From: Kiloniellaceae bacterium
GTDB taxonomy: Bacteria; Pseudomonadota; Alphaproteobacteria; Kiloniellales; J153
DNA: 36,031 nucleotides
Reading direction: 5' to 3'
Assembly (NCBI GenBank): GCA_021776215.1
Contig: JAJFGI010000404.1
Location: 1 to 36,031, forward strand
Part shown: positions 23,752 through 31,321 of the stretch, in pieces
Layout of the letters: each line of letters opens with the position of its first letter
Numbering within the stretch: the first letter of the stretch is position 1
The notes under the pieces: model-generated
What the model saw: only the letters and a program-made list of their open reading frames with translations
What the model was told of the DNA's origin: nothing
The model's database searches: none
Program-made: the position numbers and the translations under genes

Positions 23752-24411
23752 ATGTCCGCCGCCGGAGCAACCGTTGGCGGTGCCACCGCGCCGGCTCCCG
23801 ATTGCGCGCTGTGCCCGCGTCTGGCCGCCTTTCGGGCCGCCAACCGGGATGTCTTTCCGACGTTTCACAACGCCCCGGTGCCCCCGTTCGGCGACAGCGG
23901 CGCGCGCCTTCTGATCGTCGGATTGGCCCCCGGTCTGAAGGGAGCCAACCGCACCGGCCGGCCTTTTACCGGCGATTACGCCGGCGACCTCCTCTATCCG
24001 ACCATGGTCCATTTCGGCTTTGCCCGTGGCGCCTATGGGCGGGAACCGGACGATGGTTTGACGCTCGTCGATTGCCGTATCACCAATGCGGTGCGCTGCG
24101 TCCCGCCCCAGAACAAGCCTGTCGGCGAAGAGATCCGAAACTGCCGTCGTTTTCTGATCGATGAGATGCAGTCGATGCCAAACCTGGCCGCCGTACTGGC
24201 CCTTGGGGCCGTCGCGCATGGATCGGTGCTGGGCGCGCTAGGGTGCCGCAAATCCCTTTATCCGTTCGGGCATGGCGCGCTGCACGAGTTGCCCGGCGGT
24301 CTGCTGCTCGCCGACAGCTACCACTGCTCCCGCTACAACACCAATACCGGACGCTTGACCGAGGCCATGTTCGTGGCCGTTTTTACCGCGCTACGGCAAA
24401 GGCTTGCCTAG
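23752..24411 (+). CDS. family-5 uracil-DNA glycosylase (Fe-S, UDGb type)
   Basis: Base-excision-repair enzyme of 219 residues. It matches family 5 rather than family 4: motif A is GLAPGLKGANRTGRPFTGDYAG, lacking the polar catalytic residue of other families, and the later motif is SYHCSRYNTNTGRLT. Four iron-sulfur cysteines are visible: C18 and C21 in CALCPRL, one in NAVRCVPPQNKP and one in IRNCRRFL. UDGb enzymes remove uracil, hypoxanthine and related lesions. The ATG at 23752 is chosen because it begins right after the NYN stop; an open frame further upstream overlaps NYN. The ribosome site is weak (GGGCGG). Confidence 0.9.
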   Translation: MSAAGATVGGATAPAPDCALCPRLAAFRAANRDVFPTFHNAPVPPFGDSGARLLIVGLAPGLKGANRTGRPFTGDYAGDLLYPTMVHFGFARGAYGREPDDGLTLVDCRITNAVRCVPPQNKPVGEEIRNCRRFLIDEMQSMPNLAAVLALGAVAHGSVLGALGCRKSLYPFGHGALHELPGGLLLADSYHCSRYNTNTGRLTEAMFVAVFTALRQRLA

Positions 24412-24414
24412 GCG

Positions 24415-24879
24415 CTAGCCCCGTTCGCGCATCAGACGCGCCTTTTGCCGCTGCCAGTCCCGCTTCTTTTCGGTCTCGCGCTTGTCCACCTTGCGCTTGC
24501 CGCGCGCCAGGCCGAGCTCGACCTTGGCGATGCCGCGCGAGTTGAAGTAAATGGACAACGGCACGACCGTGTATCCCTCGCGCTGAATCTGGCCGATCAG
24601 GCGGCCCATCTCGCGCCTGTGCAGCAGCAGCTTGCGCGGCCGCAAGGGATCGTGATTGAAGCGAGTCGCCGCGTCGTACGTGGCGATATGGGCGTTGCGG
24701 AGGTAAATCTCGCCGCCTTCCTCGTGCGCATAGGATTCGCCGATCGAGCAGCGACCCTGGCGCAGCGACTTCACTTCGCTGCCGGTGAGAACCACCCCCG
24801 CCTCCAGGGTATCCTCGATGAAGTATTCGTGGCGTGCCTTGCGGTTCTGCGCGATGACCCGCCGCGCGCCCTCGACCAT
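24415..24879 (-). CDS. smpB: SsrA-binding protein SmpB
   Basis: Partner of tmRNA in rescuing stalled ribosomes, 154 residues. The beta-barrel core shows [34 protein letters not shown], the invariant family start, then [21 protein letters not shown] and [30 protein letters not shown]. The basic C-terminal tail ([28 protein letters not shown]) is the part that enters the empty mRNA channel. The gene ends 3 bases from the end of the converging glycosylase gene and is 19 bases downstream of dapA. The tmRNA gene itself is not in the window. Confidence 0.96.
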   Translation of the reverse strand: MVEGARRVIAQNRKARHEYFIEDTLEAGVVLTGSEVKSLRQGRCSIGESYAHEEGGEIYLRNAHIATYDAATRFNHDPLRPRKLLLHRREMGRLIGQIQREGYTVVPLSIYFNSRGIAKVELGLARGKRKVDKRETEKKRDWQRQKARLMRERG

Positions 24880-24898
24880 ATTGAAACGGACCGTCGTC

Positions 24899-25786
24899 TT
24901 AGTTGATCAGGCCGGCGTGGATCATCGCCTCGCGTACCGTCGCCTCTGTCTGCGGCTGCACGCAGACCATGGGCAACCGCAGCCGGTTCTCGCAGAGGCC
25001 CAGCAGGCTGGCCGCGAACTTCACGGGAGCCGGGTTCGGCTCGACGAACAGGGCCTGATGCAGCGGCATCAGACGGCTGTTGAGGCGGCTCGCGGTTGCC
25101 ACGTCGCCACGCTGCCAGGCCTCGTGCAGATCGGCGCACTGCCGCGGTGCCACATTGGCGGTCACCGAGATGCAGCCATGCCCGCCCTGGGCCAAGAACG
25201 GCAGCATGGTCCCGTCCTCGCCACTCAATTGCGTGAACGATTCGCCGCTCGCCACGCGAGTTTTCGGCGGCCGCGCCAGATCGTTAGTGGCGTCCTTGAC
25301 CCCGACGATGTTCGGCAGCTTGGCCAGGCGGCCCATGGTCTCGACACTCATATCCACGATGCAGCGGCCGGGGATGTTGTAGATCAGAATCGGAATCTCC
25401 ACCGCGTCGTGGATGGCCTTGAAGTGCTGGTAGAGTCCCTCCTGAGTCGGCTTGTTATAGTACGGCGTGACGACCAGCACCGCATCCACCCCGGCCTCCT
25501 TGGCACGCCGGCTGAGCGAGACCGCCTCGGCGGTCGAGTTGGAGCCCGTACCGGCGATCACCGGCACCCGGCCGCGCGCCGCCTCGACGCACAACTCTAC
25601 CACCCGCATATGCTCGTCATGCGACAGGGTGGGAGACTCTCCGGTCGTACCGCAGGGCACGACGCCGTGACTGCCCTGCTCGATCTGCCAGTCGACGAAG
25701 CGCTGGAAGGCCGGCTCGTCAACGTGGCCGTTGGAAAAGGGCGTAATAAGGGCCGGTAGAGACCCTCGGAACATCGGGCCGGACAT
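24899..25786 (-). CDS. dapA: 4-hydroxy-tetrahydrodipicolinate synthase
   Basis: First committed step of lysine and meso-diaminopimelate synthesis, condensing pyruvate with aspartate semialdehyde. The 295-residue TIM barrel has the Schiff-base lysine K164 in GVKDAT, Y136 in LIYNIPGR and the [10 protein letters not shown] loop (T47, T48). The start is set at 25786 by AGGAA 6 bases upstream; the frame remains open much further upstream through the intergenic region, but that stretch resembles no family N-terminus. dapA is divergent from the lytic transglycosylase gene and upstream of smpB. Confidence 0.95.
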   Translation of the reverse strand: MSGPMFRGSLPALITPFSNGHVDEPAFQRFVDWQIEQGSHGVVPCGTTGESPTLSHDEHMRVVELCVEAARGRVPVIAGTGSNSTAEAVSLSRRAKEAGVDAVLVVTPYYNKPTQEGLYQHFKAIHDAVEIPILIYNIPGRCIVDMSVETMGRLAKLPNIVGVKDATNDLARPPKTRVASGESFTQLSGEDGTMLPFLAQGGHGCISVTANVAPRQCADLHEAWQRGDVATASRLNSRLMPLHQALFVEPNPAPVKFAASLLGLCENRLRLPMVCVQPQTEATVREAMIHAGLIN

Positions 25787-25996
25787 GGCAGTTTCCTGGT
25801 TGAATCCGTTGGCCTGTTGGCAGACTCCAGGCCCACCGTTGAAAACCTTAGCGGCTGCGCCGCGGGGCGGCAAGCATGCGTGGTGGTGCCGGCCCCTCTT
25901 ATTCCTGCTGGCGAATTCGTAAATTCTTGCTAAAGATTCCCCTGATAAGGTTGGCAGCCATACCGCCATACCACCCGTTAGAGAAAGTACACCGCC
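25787..25996. promoter_or_regulatory. divergent dapA / lytic transglycosylase control region
   Basis: The 210-base region drives two genes in opposite directions. A perfect GCGGC-TGC-GCCGC hairpin is at 25851-25863, and an AT-rich patch with CGAATTCG-like symmetry lies around 25910-25950. No promoter could be identified with confidence on either strand. Confidence 0.35.
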
Positions 25997-28069
25997 GTGA
26001 CAAAAGCGCTGCATATAGCTGCTGTTGTGGCCATCCTAGCGCTCGTGCCGGCTGCGGCCCGCCCCGCCTGGGCGACCGCCGAGCCAGGTACGGCGGCGAT
26101 GGAGGGCCCCATTCTCTCGGCGGAGGACGTGACTGCCGGACGGGCGGCATTGGCATCGGCCAAGGCACGGAAGTTCGCCCATGGCCTGGATTTGGCGGGC
26201 AAGGCGCAAAACCAGATGCCGGCAAAAATCGTTCGCTGGCTGGAGTTGACCGAGCCGGGCAGCCGGGGCGATTTCGCCGCCGTGACCGCGTTTATCACCG
26301 AGAATCCCGATTGGCCGGGGCAGGTCGCTTTGCTGCAGCGTGCCGAAGCCTCCCTGCCCGCCGACCTGCCGCACCCGGCGGTGCTGGCGTGGTTCAAGGC
26401 TCGGCCGCCGATCACCCCCGCCGGCGCCATCCGCTATGCCGAGGCCCTGATCGCCGCCGGTGACAGCGAGGCCGCCACCGAGCTTTTGCGTGGGACCTGG
26501 GTCGGCCAGGATTTTCCGGGCGCCGACGAGGCGCCATTCCGCCGTCGCTTCGACAAGGCTTTACGCCGCGAGGACGATCTGGCGCGGCTGGACCGTCTTT
26601 TGTGGGACCGGCAGAGCGCGGCGGCCCGGCGGCAGGCCAGACGCCTGGGCGCCGGTTATGTCGCCCTTGCCGAGGCACGGCTGGCCCTGGCCGCCATGAG
26701 CGGCGGCGTAGATGCCGCGGTGCGGCGGGTGCCGACGGAGCTGGCCGATAATCCGGGCCTGATTTTCGAGCGCGCCCGCTGGCGCCAGCGGAAAGGCCGC
26801 TACGAGGGTGTTCTCGACTTGCTGGATCCGCCGAACCCGGAGGCGCCCCGGCCGGAGATCTGGTGGTCCCTGCGTCATTGGACCGTGCGTCAGGCATTGG
26901 TGAAGGGTGACATCTCCGCCGCGTATCGCGTCGCCAGCCGGCACGGGCTGGTAACGGGCGTTGCGTTCGCCGAGGCCGAATGGCTGGCCGGCTGGATCGC
27001 GCTGCGCTTCCTCGACCAGCCGGAACAGGCATACCTGCACTTCAACCGCCTGCACGATGGCGTGACCACGCCGATCAGCCAGGCGCGGGCCGCCTTCTGG
27101 GCCGGGGAAGCGGCAGTTGCCATGGACAGGCGCGATCCGGACGGCCAGTGGATGACCAGGGCCGGCTTGTGGTATGCGACGGCGGCTCGCTTCAAGACAA
27201 CGTTTTACGGGCAGCTGGCCGCCCGGCAGCTTGGCCTGCCTCCGGCCGCAACCTTCGCGACTGCGCCGGCGCCCGACGGCGATGCCCATGCCGCATTTGC
27301 CGCGCGCGATCTGGTCCAGGCAATCCGCGTCCTCGGCGAACTCGGTGACCAGGAATTGCAACAGCGGTTCTTTGGCCGCCTGGCCACCATTTCGTTGAGC
27401 GAGTCCGACTACATCCTCACCGCGGAGCTGGCGCAGCAGCAGCAGCGGCCCGACCTTGCGGTGCGCACCGCCAAGGCCGCGGTGGCCGACGGTATCCTGC
27501 TGCTCGACCATCTATACCCATTCCCGGCCCTGCCCGAGGGCGAATCACCGGAACCGGCCTTGATCCTCGCCGTGGTGCGCCAGGAGAGCGCCTTCTACAC
27601 CGACGCCGTCAGCGGCGCCGGCGCCCAAGGCTTGATGCAGATCCTGCCCAATACGGCGAAAGGCGTGGCGCGCGGCATGAACCTGCGCTTCAGCAAGAGC
27701 AAGCTACGCACCGACCCCGAATACAATATGCGCCTTGGCCGCGCCTATCTTTCCGATCTCACCGATCGCTATGGCGGTTCGTACATTCTCGCCCTGGCAG
27801 CATATAACGCCGGGCCCAGCCGGGCGAATAGCTGGATTCGCACCTTCGGCGATCCGCGCGACCCGGACGTCGACCCGATCGACTGGATCGAGAGCATCCC
27901 GTTCGACGAGACCCGCAACTACATCCAGCGAATCCTCGAGGGCTTGGTCGTCTATCGCCTGCAGCTCGGCATCGACAATCCCACCGTGGATCCGTTCGCC
28001 AATCTGCCGCGGCCGGCCGCCGCCTGGGCGCAGCCGGACGAGTCGATCGATCTTTCCTGTTGCCTTTAG
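25997..28069 (+). CDS. soluble lytic murein transglycosylase (Slt family)
   Basis: Periplasmic enzyme of 690 residues that cleaves peptidoglycan glycan strands to 1,6-anhydro ends. A GTG start opens a signal peptide (hydrophobic IAAVVAILALVPAAARPAWA). A long alpha-superhelical U-domain follows (about residues 40-490, rich in alanine and arginine). The C-terminal SLT domain contains the catalytic E530 in VVRQESAFY, then GAQGLMQILPNTA, NMRLGRAYLSDL, and ALAAYNAGP. The C-terminus ends in an unusual cysteine pair (SCCL). Divergent from dapA, and followed by the dehalogenase gene 43 bases later. Confidence 0.93.
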   Translation: MTKALHIAAVVAILALVPAAARPAWATAEPGTAAMEGPILSAEDVTAGRAALASAKARKFAHGLDLAGKAQNQMPAKIVRWLELTEPGSRGDFAAVTAFITENPDWPGQVALLQRAEASLPADLPHPAVLAWFKARPPITPAGAIRYAEALIAAGDSEAATELLRGTWVGQDFPGADEAPFRRRFDKALRREDDLARLDRLLWDRQSAAARRQARRLGAGYVALAEARLALAAMSGGVDAAVRRVPTELADNPGLIFERARWRQRKGRYEGVLDLLDPPNPEAPRPEIWWSLRHWTVRQALVKGDISAAYRVASRHGLVTGVAFAEAEWLAGWIALRFLDQPEQAYLHFNRLHDGVTTPISQARAAFWAGEAAVAMDRRDPDGQWMTRAGLWYATAARFKTTFYGQLAARQLGLPPAATFATAPAPDGDAHAAFAARDLVQAIRVLGELGDQELQQRFFGRLATISLSESDYILTAELAQQQQRPDLAVRTAKAAVADGILLLDHLYPFPALPEGESPEPALILAVVRQESAFYTDAVSGAGAQGLMQILPNTAKGVARGMNLRFSKSKLRTDPEYNMRLGRAYLSDLTDRYGGSYILALAAYNAGPSRANSWIRTFGDPRDPDVDPIDWIESIPFDETRNYIQRILEGLVVYRLQLGIDNPTVDPFANLPRPAAAWAQPDESIDLSCCL

Positions 28070-28086
28070 AGCGGCTGGCGTTTGAA

Positions 28087-28103
28087 CTGTCCGGTCTGGA
28101 CAG
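28087..28103 (+). promoter_or_regulatory. hairpin touching the ribosome site of the dehalogenase gene
   Basis: CTGTCC (28087-28092), loop GGTCT and GGACAG (28098-28103) form a perfect 6-bp stem whose last bases overlap the AGGAGG (28102-28107) ahead of the ATG at 28113. It could mask the ribosome site; this role is inferred. Confidence 0.4.
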
Positions 28104-28112
28104 GAGGTGGCG

Positions 28113-28799
28113 ATGGGTAACCCGGCCTTTGCCGATATTGGTGCATGTGTTTTCGATGCCTATGGCACGCTTTTTGACGTGCACTCAGCCGTGCGCCGCG
28201 GCGGCGGCGCCCTGGGCGACAAGGCCGACAAGGTTTCCGCGCTATGGCGGCAGAAGCAGCTAGAGTACACGTGGCTGCGCAGCCTCATGGGGGCGCACGC
28301 CGATTTCTGGCAGGTGACGTCCGAAGGCCTGGACTATGCCCTGACCGCCAACGGCATCAAGGATTCCAAGCTGCACGCCAGGCTGATGGACCTGTATCTC
28401 AGACTGGATGCCTATCCCGACGTCACCGATGCCCTGACGCGATTGCGGGCCGGCGGCAAAAAAACCGCCATCCTCTCCAATGGCGCGCCCAAGATGCTCG
28501 AAGCCGCCGTCGCCTCGGCGGGCTTGACCGACCTTCTCGATGCGGCGCTGTCCGTCGAGGACGTCGGCATCTACAAGCCGGACCGGCGTGTCTATCAATT
28601 GGCCGTCGAGCGCCTGGCGATGGCGCCCGGTCGGATCTGCTTCGTTTCCACCAATGCCTGGGACGCCGCCGGCGCCGCGCATTTCGGCTTCCGTGTCGCT
28701 TGGATGAACCGTTTTGGGCAGATACCGGAGCGGCTGCCCGGTAAACCCGCTGCGGTGATCGAATCGCTGAGCGAGTTGCCCGCATTACTCGGACTCTAG
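28113..28799 (+). CDS. (S)-2-haloacid dehalogenase, HAD type II
   Basis: HAD-superfamily hydrolase of 228 residues. All residues known to be needed in L-2-haloacid dehalogenases are at matching places: nucleophile D15 and T19 in FDAYGTLFD, R56 in TWLRSLMG, S122-N123 in ILSNGAP, K155 and Y161 in YKPDRRVYQLA, and S179, N181, D184 in VSTNAWDAAGA. It would hydrolyse (S)-2-haloalkanoates such as 2-chloropropionate to (R)-2-hydroxy acids; the physiological substrate is unknown. The ATG at 28113 is preferred over a GTG two codons upstream because AGGAGG ends 5 bases before it. Its stop lies inside an 18-bp tandem duplication. Confidence 0.9.
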   Translation: MGNPAFADIGACVFDAYGTLFDVHSAVRRGGGALGDKADKVSALWRQKQLEYTWLRSLMGAHADFWQVTSEGLDYALTANGIKDSKLHARLMDLYLRLDAYPDVTDALTRLRAGGKKTAILSNGAPKMLEAAVASAGLTDLLDAALSVEDVGIYKPDRRVYQLAVERLAMAPGRICFVSTNAWDAAGAAHFGFRVAWMNRFGQIPERLPGKPAAVIESLSELPALLGL

Positions 28800-28826
28800 G
28801 GGGGTGGCGGACTCTAGGGGGGTGGC
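28791..28826. repeat. perfect 18-bp tandem duplication at a gene junction
   Basis: GGACTCTAGGGGGGTGGC occurs twice head to tail (28791-28808 and 28809-28826). The first copy contains the dehalogenase stop codon (TAG), and each copy holds a GTG that could start the next gene, in the same frame because 18 is divisible by three. Confidence 0.95.
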
Positions 28827-29682
28827 GGGCGCGAGATTTCGGGAGCGGCGCATCGGCGCACGCGACGGGCTCGATCTCTATGTGCGGGACTATGGTGATC
28901 CGTTGGCGGACGGCGTGCCGATGCTGTGCCTTGCCGGTCTGACCCGCAACTCCAAGGATTTTCATACGCTTGCGAGCCGCGTGGCGACGCACCGGCGGGT
29001 GATTTGCCCCGACTACCGGGGCCGCGGTGAATCGCCACATGATCCGAATTGGCGCAACTACCGGCCCGAGGCCATTCTCGACGACATCTTTCAGGTATTG
29101 ACCGCCTGCAACGCTCATCCGGTGGTCGTGTGCGGCGTCTCGTACGGCGGCCTGATGGCGATGGCGTTGGGTGCCCTGGCGCCGACGCTCCTGGCCGGAG
29201 TCATCCTCAATGACGTTGGACCGGAACTGGATCCTAATGGGTCGCGCCGCATCATGGCCTACATCGGCCGCGACCGGCCGCAGCCGGACTGGCCCTCGGC
29301 GATCGCCGAGACGAAGCGGACCCTGCCGACCCTGGCGCTACCCGACGACGATGCCTGGCGTCGCTTTACCGAGGCGACCTATCGGCTGGGCACCGATGGG
29401 CAATTGCATTTCGACTGGGATGTGTCCCTGGCCAAGGCGCTGTCTCAGCCGGAAAATACACCAGATCTCTGGCCGCTTTATCGGACCCTGCAGAACTTGC
29501 CATTGCTGGTATTGCGCGGCGGCCTCTCGGACGTGCTCAGCGAACAGACACTCGCCCGCATGGCCACGGAGAAGCCGGATCTGCTACAATTGACCATTCC
29601 GGAGGTCGGCCATGTCCCCTCCTTCGAACACCCCGTCGTGGAGCGCGCCATCGATGAGTTCCTCACCCGCGTTGATGCCTGA
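28804..29682 (+). CDS. alpha/beta hydrolase
   Basis: A 292-residue alpha/beta-hydrolase-fold enzyme. The nucleophile elbow is GVSYGG with S113 (counted from the first GTG); the catalytic acid is probably the aspartate in RGGLSDVLS and the catalytic histidine is H270 in PEVGHVPSF. The serine nucleophile argues against a haloalkane or fluoroacetate dehalogenase, which use aspartate. The reaction and substrate are unknown; an esterase or C-C hydrolase is plausible. The start is either of two GTG codons created by the tandem duplication (28804 or 28822); neither has a normally spaced ribosome site, so the choice is uncertain. It probably forms an operon with the dehalogenase upstream and the dehydratase downstream. 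Confidence 0.82.
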   Translation: MADSRGVAGARFRERRIGARDGLDLYVRDYGDPLADGVPMLCLAGLTRNSKDFHTLASRVATHRRVICPDYRGRGESPHDPNWRNYRPEAILDDIFQVLTACNAHPVVVCGVSYGGLMAMALGALAPTLLAGVILNDVGPELDPNGSRRIMAYIGRDRPQPDWPSAIAETKRTLPTLALPDDDAWRRFTEATYRLGTDGQLHFDWDVSLAKALSQPENTPDLWPLYRTLQNLPLLVLRGGLSDVLSEQTLARMATEKPDLLQLTIPEVGHVPSFEHPVVERAIDEFLTRVDA

Positions 29683-30682
29683 CGACCCCGCCGTTGTTTT
29701 GCCCACGTTCGCGGAAGTCGAAGCCGCTGCCAAACGCCTGCGCGGCTTGGCGGTACGCACACCGCTGCTCGAATCGCCGGCCCTCAACGACCGTGTGGGC
29801 GGCCGGATCCTGCTCAAGGCGGAGACCCTGCAACGCACGGGATCGTTCAAGTTTCGCGGCGCCTACAACCGCATCAGCCAAATCCCCGAGGCGGCCCGTC
29901 CGGCCGGGGTTGTCGCCTTTTCTTCCGGCAATCACGCGCAAGGGGTCGCCGCGGCGGCGGCGCTGCTCGGTCTGCCGGCGACCATCATCATGCCGGCGGA
30001 CGCGCCGGCCATGAAGCTGGCCAACACCCGAGCCTATGGGGCCGAGGTCGTCCCGTATGAGCGCGATTCGGCCTCGCGCGAAGCTCTGGCGATGGAGATC
30101 GCCGAGCGCCGCGGCGCCACCATTGTCAGGCCTTTCGACGATGCGGGTGTCATCGCCGGGCAAGGGACCTGCGGCCTGGAGATCGCCGAGCAGGCGGCGG
30201 CGCTGGACGCCCGGCTCGATGCCCTGCTGGTCTGCTGCGGCGGCGGCGGGTTGACGGCCGGCTGCGCCCTGGCCATGGCCGCGCGGAGCCCGGGCACCGC
30301 CGTCTACCCGGTCGAGCCGGAGGATTTCGACGATACCCGCCGCTCCCTGGCCGGCGGCGAGCGGGTCAGCAATGCCGAGGGCGGCCAATCGTTCTGCGAT
30401 GCCCTGCTCTCACCGACGCCGGGACATCTGACCTTCGCCATCAACCGGCGCCACACCGCCGGCGGCCTGGCGGTCAGCGACGCCGAAGTGGCCGAGGCGA
30501 TGGCATTCGCCTACCGCACCCTCAAGCTGGTGATCGAGCCGGGCGGCGCCGTGGCCTTGGCCGCCGTCCTGGCAAATCGTCTGGAGACACGCGGTAAGAC
30601 CATCGCCGTCGTGCTGTCGGGCGGCAACGTCGATCCGCAGACCTACGCCGAGATTCTCGCCGGTCGACCCGGCCCGGTTTAA
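29675..30682 (+). CDS. threonine/serine dehydratase (PLP, no ACT domain)
   Basis: Fold-type II PLP enzyme of 335 residues that deaminates threonine or serine to 2-oxobutyrate or pyruvate; serine-racemase-like activity is also possible. PLP lysine K59 is in TGSFKFRGAYN, the phosphate loop is CCGGGGLTAG, and SSGNHAQGVA is the substrate asparagine loop. The absence of a C-terminal ACT or Thr-dehydratase regulatory domain points to a catabolic or racemase-type enzyme rather than isoleucine biosynthesis IlvA. The start at 29675 (MPDDPAVVLPTF) overlaps the hydrolase by 8 bases. An ATG at 29612 has a far better ribosome site (GGAGG, 6 bases) but lies 71 bases into the hydrolase gene; its extra 21 residues are serine- and proline-rich and not family-like. 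Confidence 0.87.
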   Translation: MPDDPAVVLPTFAEVEAAAKRLRGLAVRTPLLESPALNDRVGGRILLKAETLQRTGSFKFRGAYNRISQIPEAARPAGVVAFSSGNHAQGVAAAAALLGLPATIIMPADAPAMKLANTRAYGAEVVPYERDSASREALAMEIAERRGATIVRPFDDAGVIAGQGTCGLEIAEQAAALDARLDALLVCCGGGGLTAGCALAMAARSPGTAVYPVEPEDFDDTRRSLAGGERVSNAEGGQSFCDALLSPTPGHLTFAINRRHTAGGLAVSDAEVAEAMAFAYRTLKLVIEPGGAVALAAVLANRLETRGKTIAVVLSGGNVDPQTYAEILAGRPGPV

Positions 30683-30696
30683 TCGCGGGCCAGGCC

Positions 30697-30760
30697 TAGA
30701 GCAGATCCGGGTCGGATGGAATCGCCAAAGGCGATCCATCGACCCGGTGAATCTGCTCTA
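30697..30760. repeat. 64-bp palindromic repeat, element A
   Basis: Begins TAGAGCAGAT and ends ATCTGCTCTA. The arms pair for about 28 bases around an AAA loop (30728-30730 region); the right arm carries an extra TCA/TGA triplet and the left arm an extra A. It lies 14 bases after the threonine dehydratase stop, between convergent genes, so it may also act as a transcription barrier. It is the partner, in opposite orientation, of the element at 30772-30835. Confidence 0.85.
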
Positions 30761-30771
30761 ACTAAATGGTG

Positions 30772-30835
30772 TAGAGCGGATTCACATGTTTTATCGAAAC
30801 CACAAAGTGGTTCCGAGAAAACATGATCCGCTCTA
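30772..30835. repeat. 64-bp palindromic repeat, element B
   Basis: Begins TAGAGCGGATTCAC and ends GATCCGCTCTA; the arms pair over about 28 bases around an AAA loop, with an unpaired TCA in the left arm and one mismatch. It is exactly as long as element A, 11 bases away, and shares its ends but not its interior. Its last three bases (30833-30835) are the stop codon of the bactofilin gene. The style is that of dispersed alphaproteobacterial REP-like elements. Confidence 0.87.
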
Positions 30836-31321
30836 GTCGTCGTAAAGCTTTGCCGGCGTATTGGCGCCGTAGCCGGAGGATGCCGGTGTGCCGGCAGCGG
30901 TGCCGCTGCCGCCGATCGGCCGTTCCAGGCGCTTGATCTGGCCGGCGAGCGAGGCCCCCGCCTCCATGGAGAGGGTACCGTGGGTAATATCGCCATCCAC
31001 TTTCGCGGTACTGGCCAAGACCACCGAGTCGGCGGTGATGGTGCCCGATACGGCACCGTAGACCCGGATCGTTTCGGCGACCAGGGCGCCATGCACCGAG
31101 GCGCCGTCGCCCACGGTCAGGCCGCGGCTGGTCACATCGCCCTCGACGGCCCCGTCGATTTGAACATCACCGCTGCTGATCAGGTTTCCTTCAACCTTGA
31201 GATCGGGACTGATGATGGAGGGGATGCCGCTGCCGCCGCGCTTACCCCCGCCCCGCTTACTGTCGTCCGGCCCCTCTGACACAGCAACGCTTGGCGCCGG
31301 TTTGCTAGCCTTTGAAAACAT
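30833..31321 (-). CDS. bactofilin (polymer-forming cytoskeletal protein)
   Basis: A 162-residue bactofilin that forms non-nucleotide-dependent filaments at the membrane. The central beta-helix (about residues 33-130) shows regular hydrophobic-glycine repeats: SPDLKVEGNLISSGDVQIDGAVEGDV, GLTVGDGASVHGALVAETIRVYGAVSG and the rest in the same rhythm. The N-terminal ~32 residues are disordered with a lysine- and glycine-rich patch, and the C-terminal ~30 are disordered. Its start overlaps the end of the upstream M23 peptidase gene by 17 bases. This pairing recurs in alphaproteobacteria, where bactofilin scaffolds position the peptidase to shape the cell or stalk. The stop codon lies inside the palindromic repeat. 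Confidence 0.92.
   Translation of the reverse strand: MFSKASKPAPSVAVSEGPDDSKRGGGKRGGSGIPSIISPDLKVEGNLISSGDVQIDGAVEGDVTSRGLTVGDGASVHGALVAETIRVYGAVSGTITADSVVLASTAKVDGDITHGTLSMEAGASLAGQIKRLERPIGGSGTAAGTPASSGYGANTPAKLYDD

Noticed and set aside
25916-25960. Heat-shock-type promoter (CTTG ... CCCC) before the lytic transglycosylase
   Set aside because: CTTGCT and CCCC are only six bases apart, not the required 11-16, so it does not fit sigma-32.
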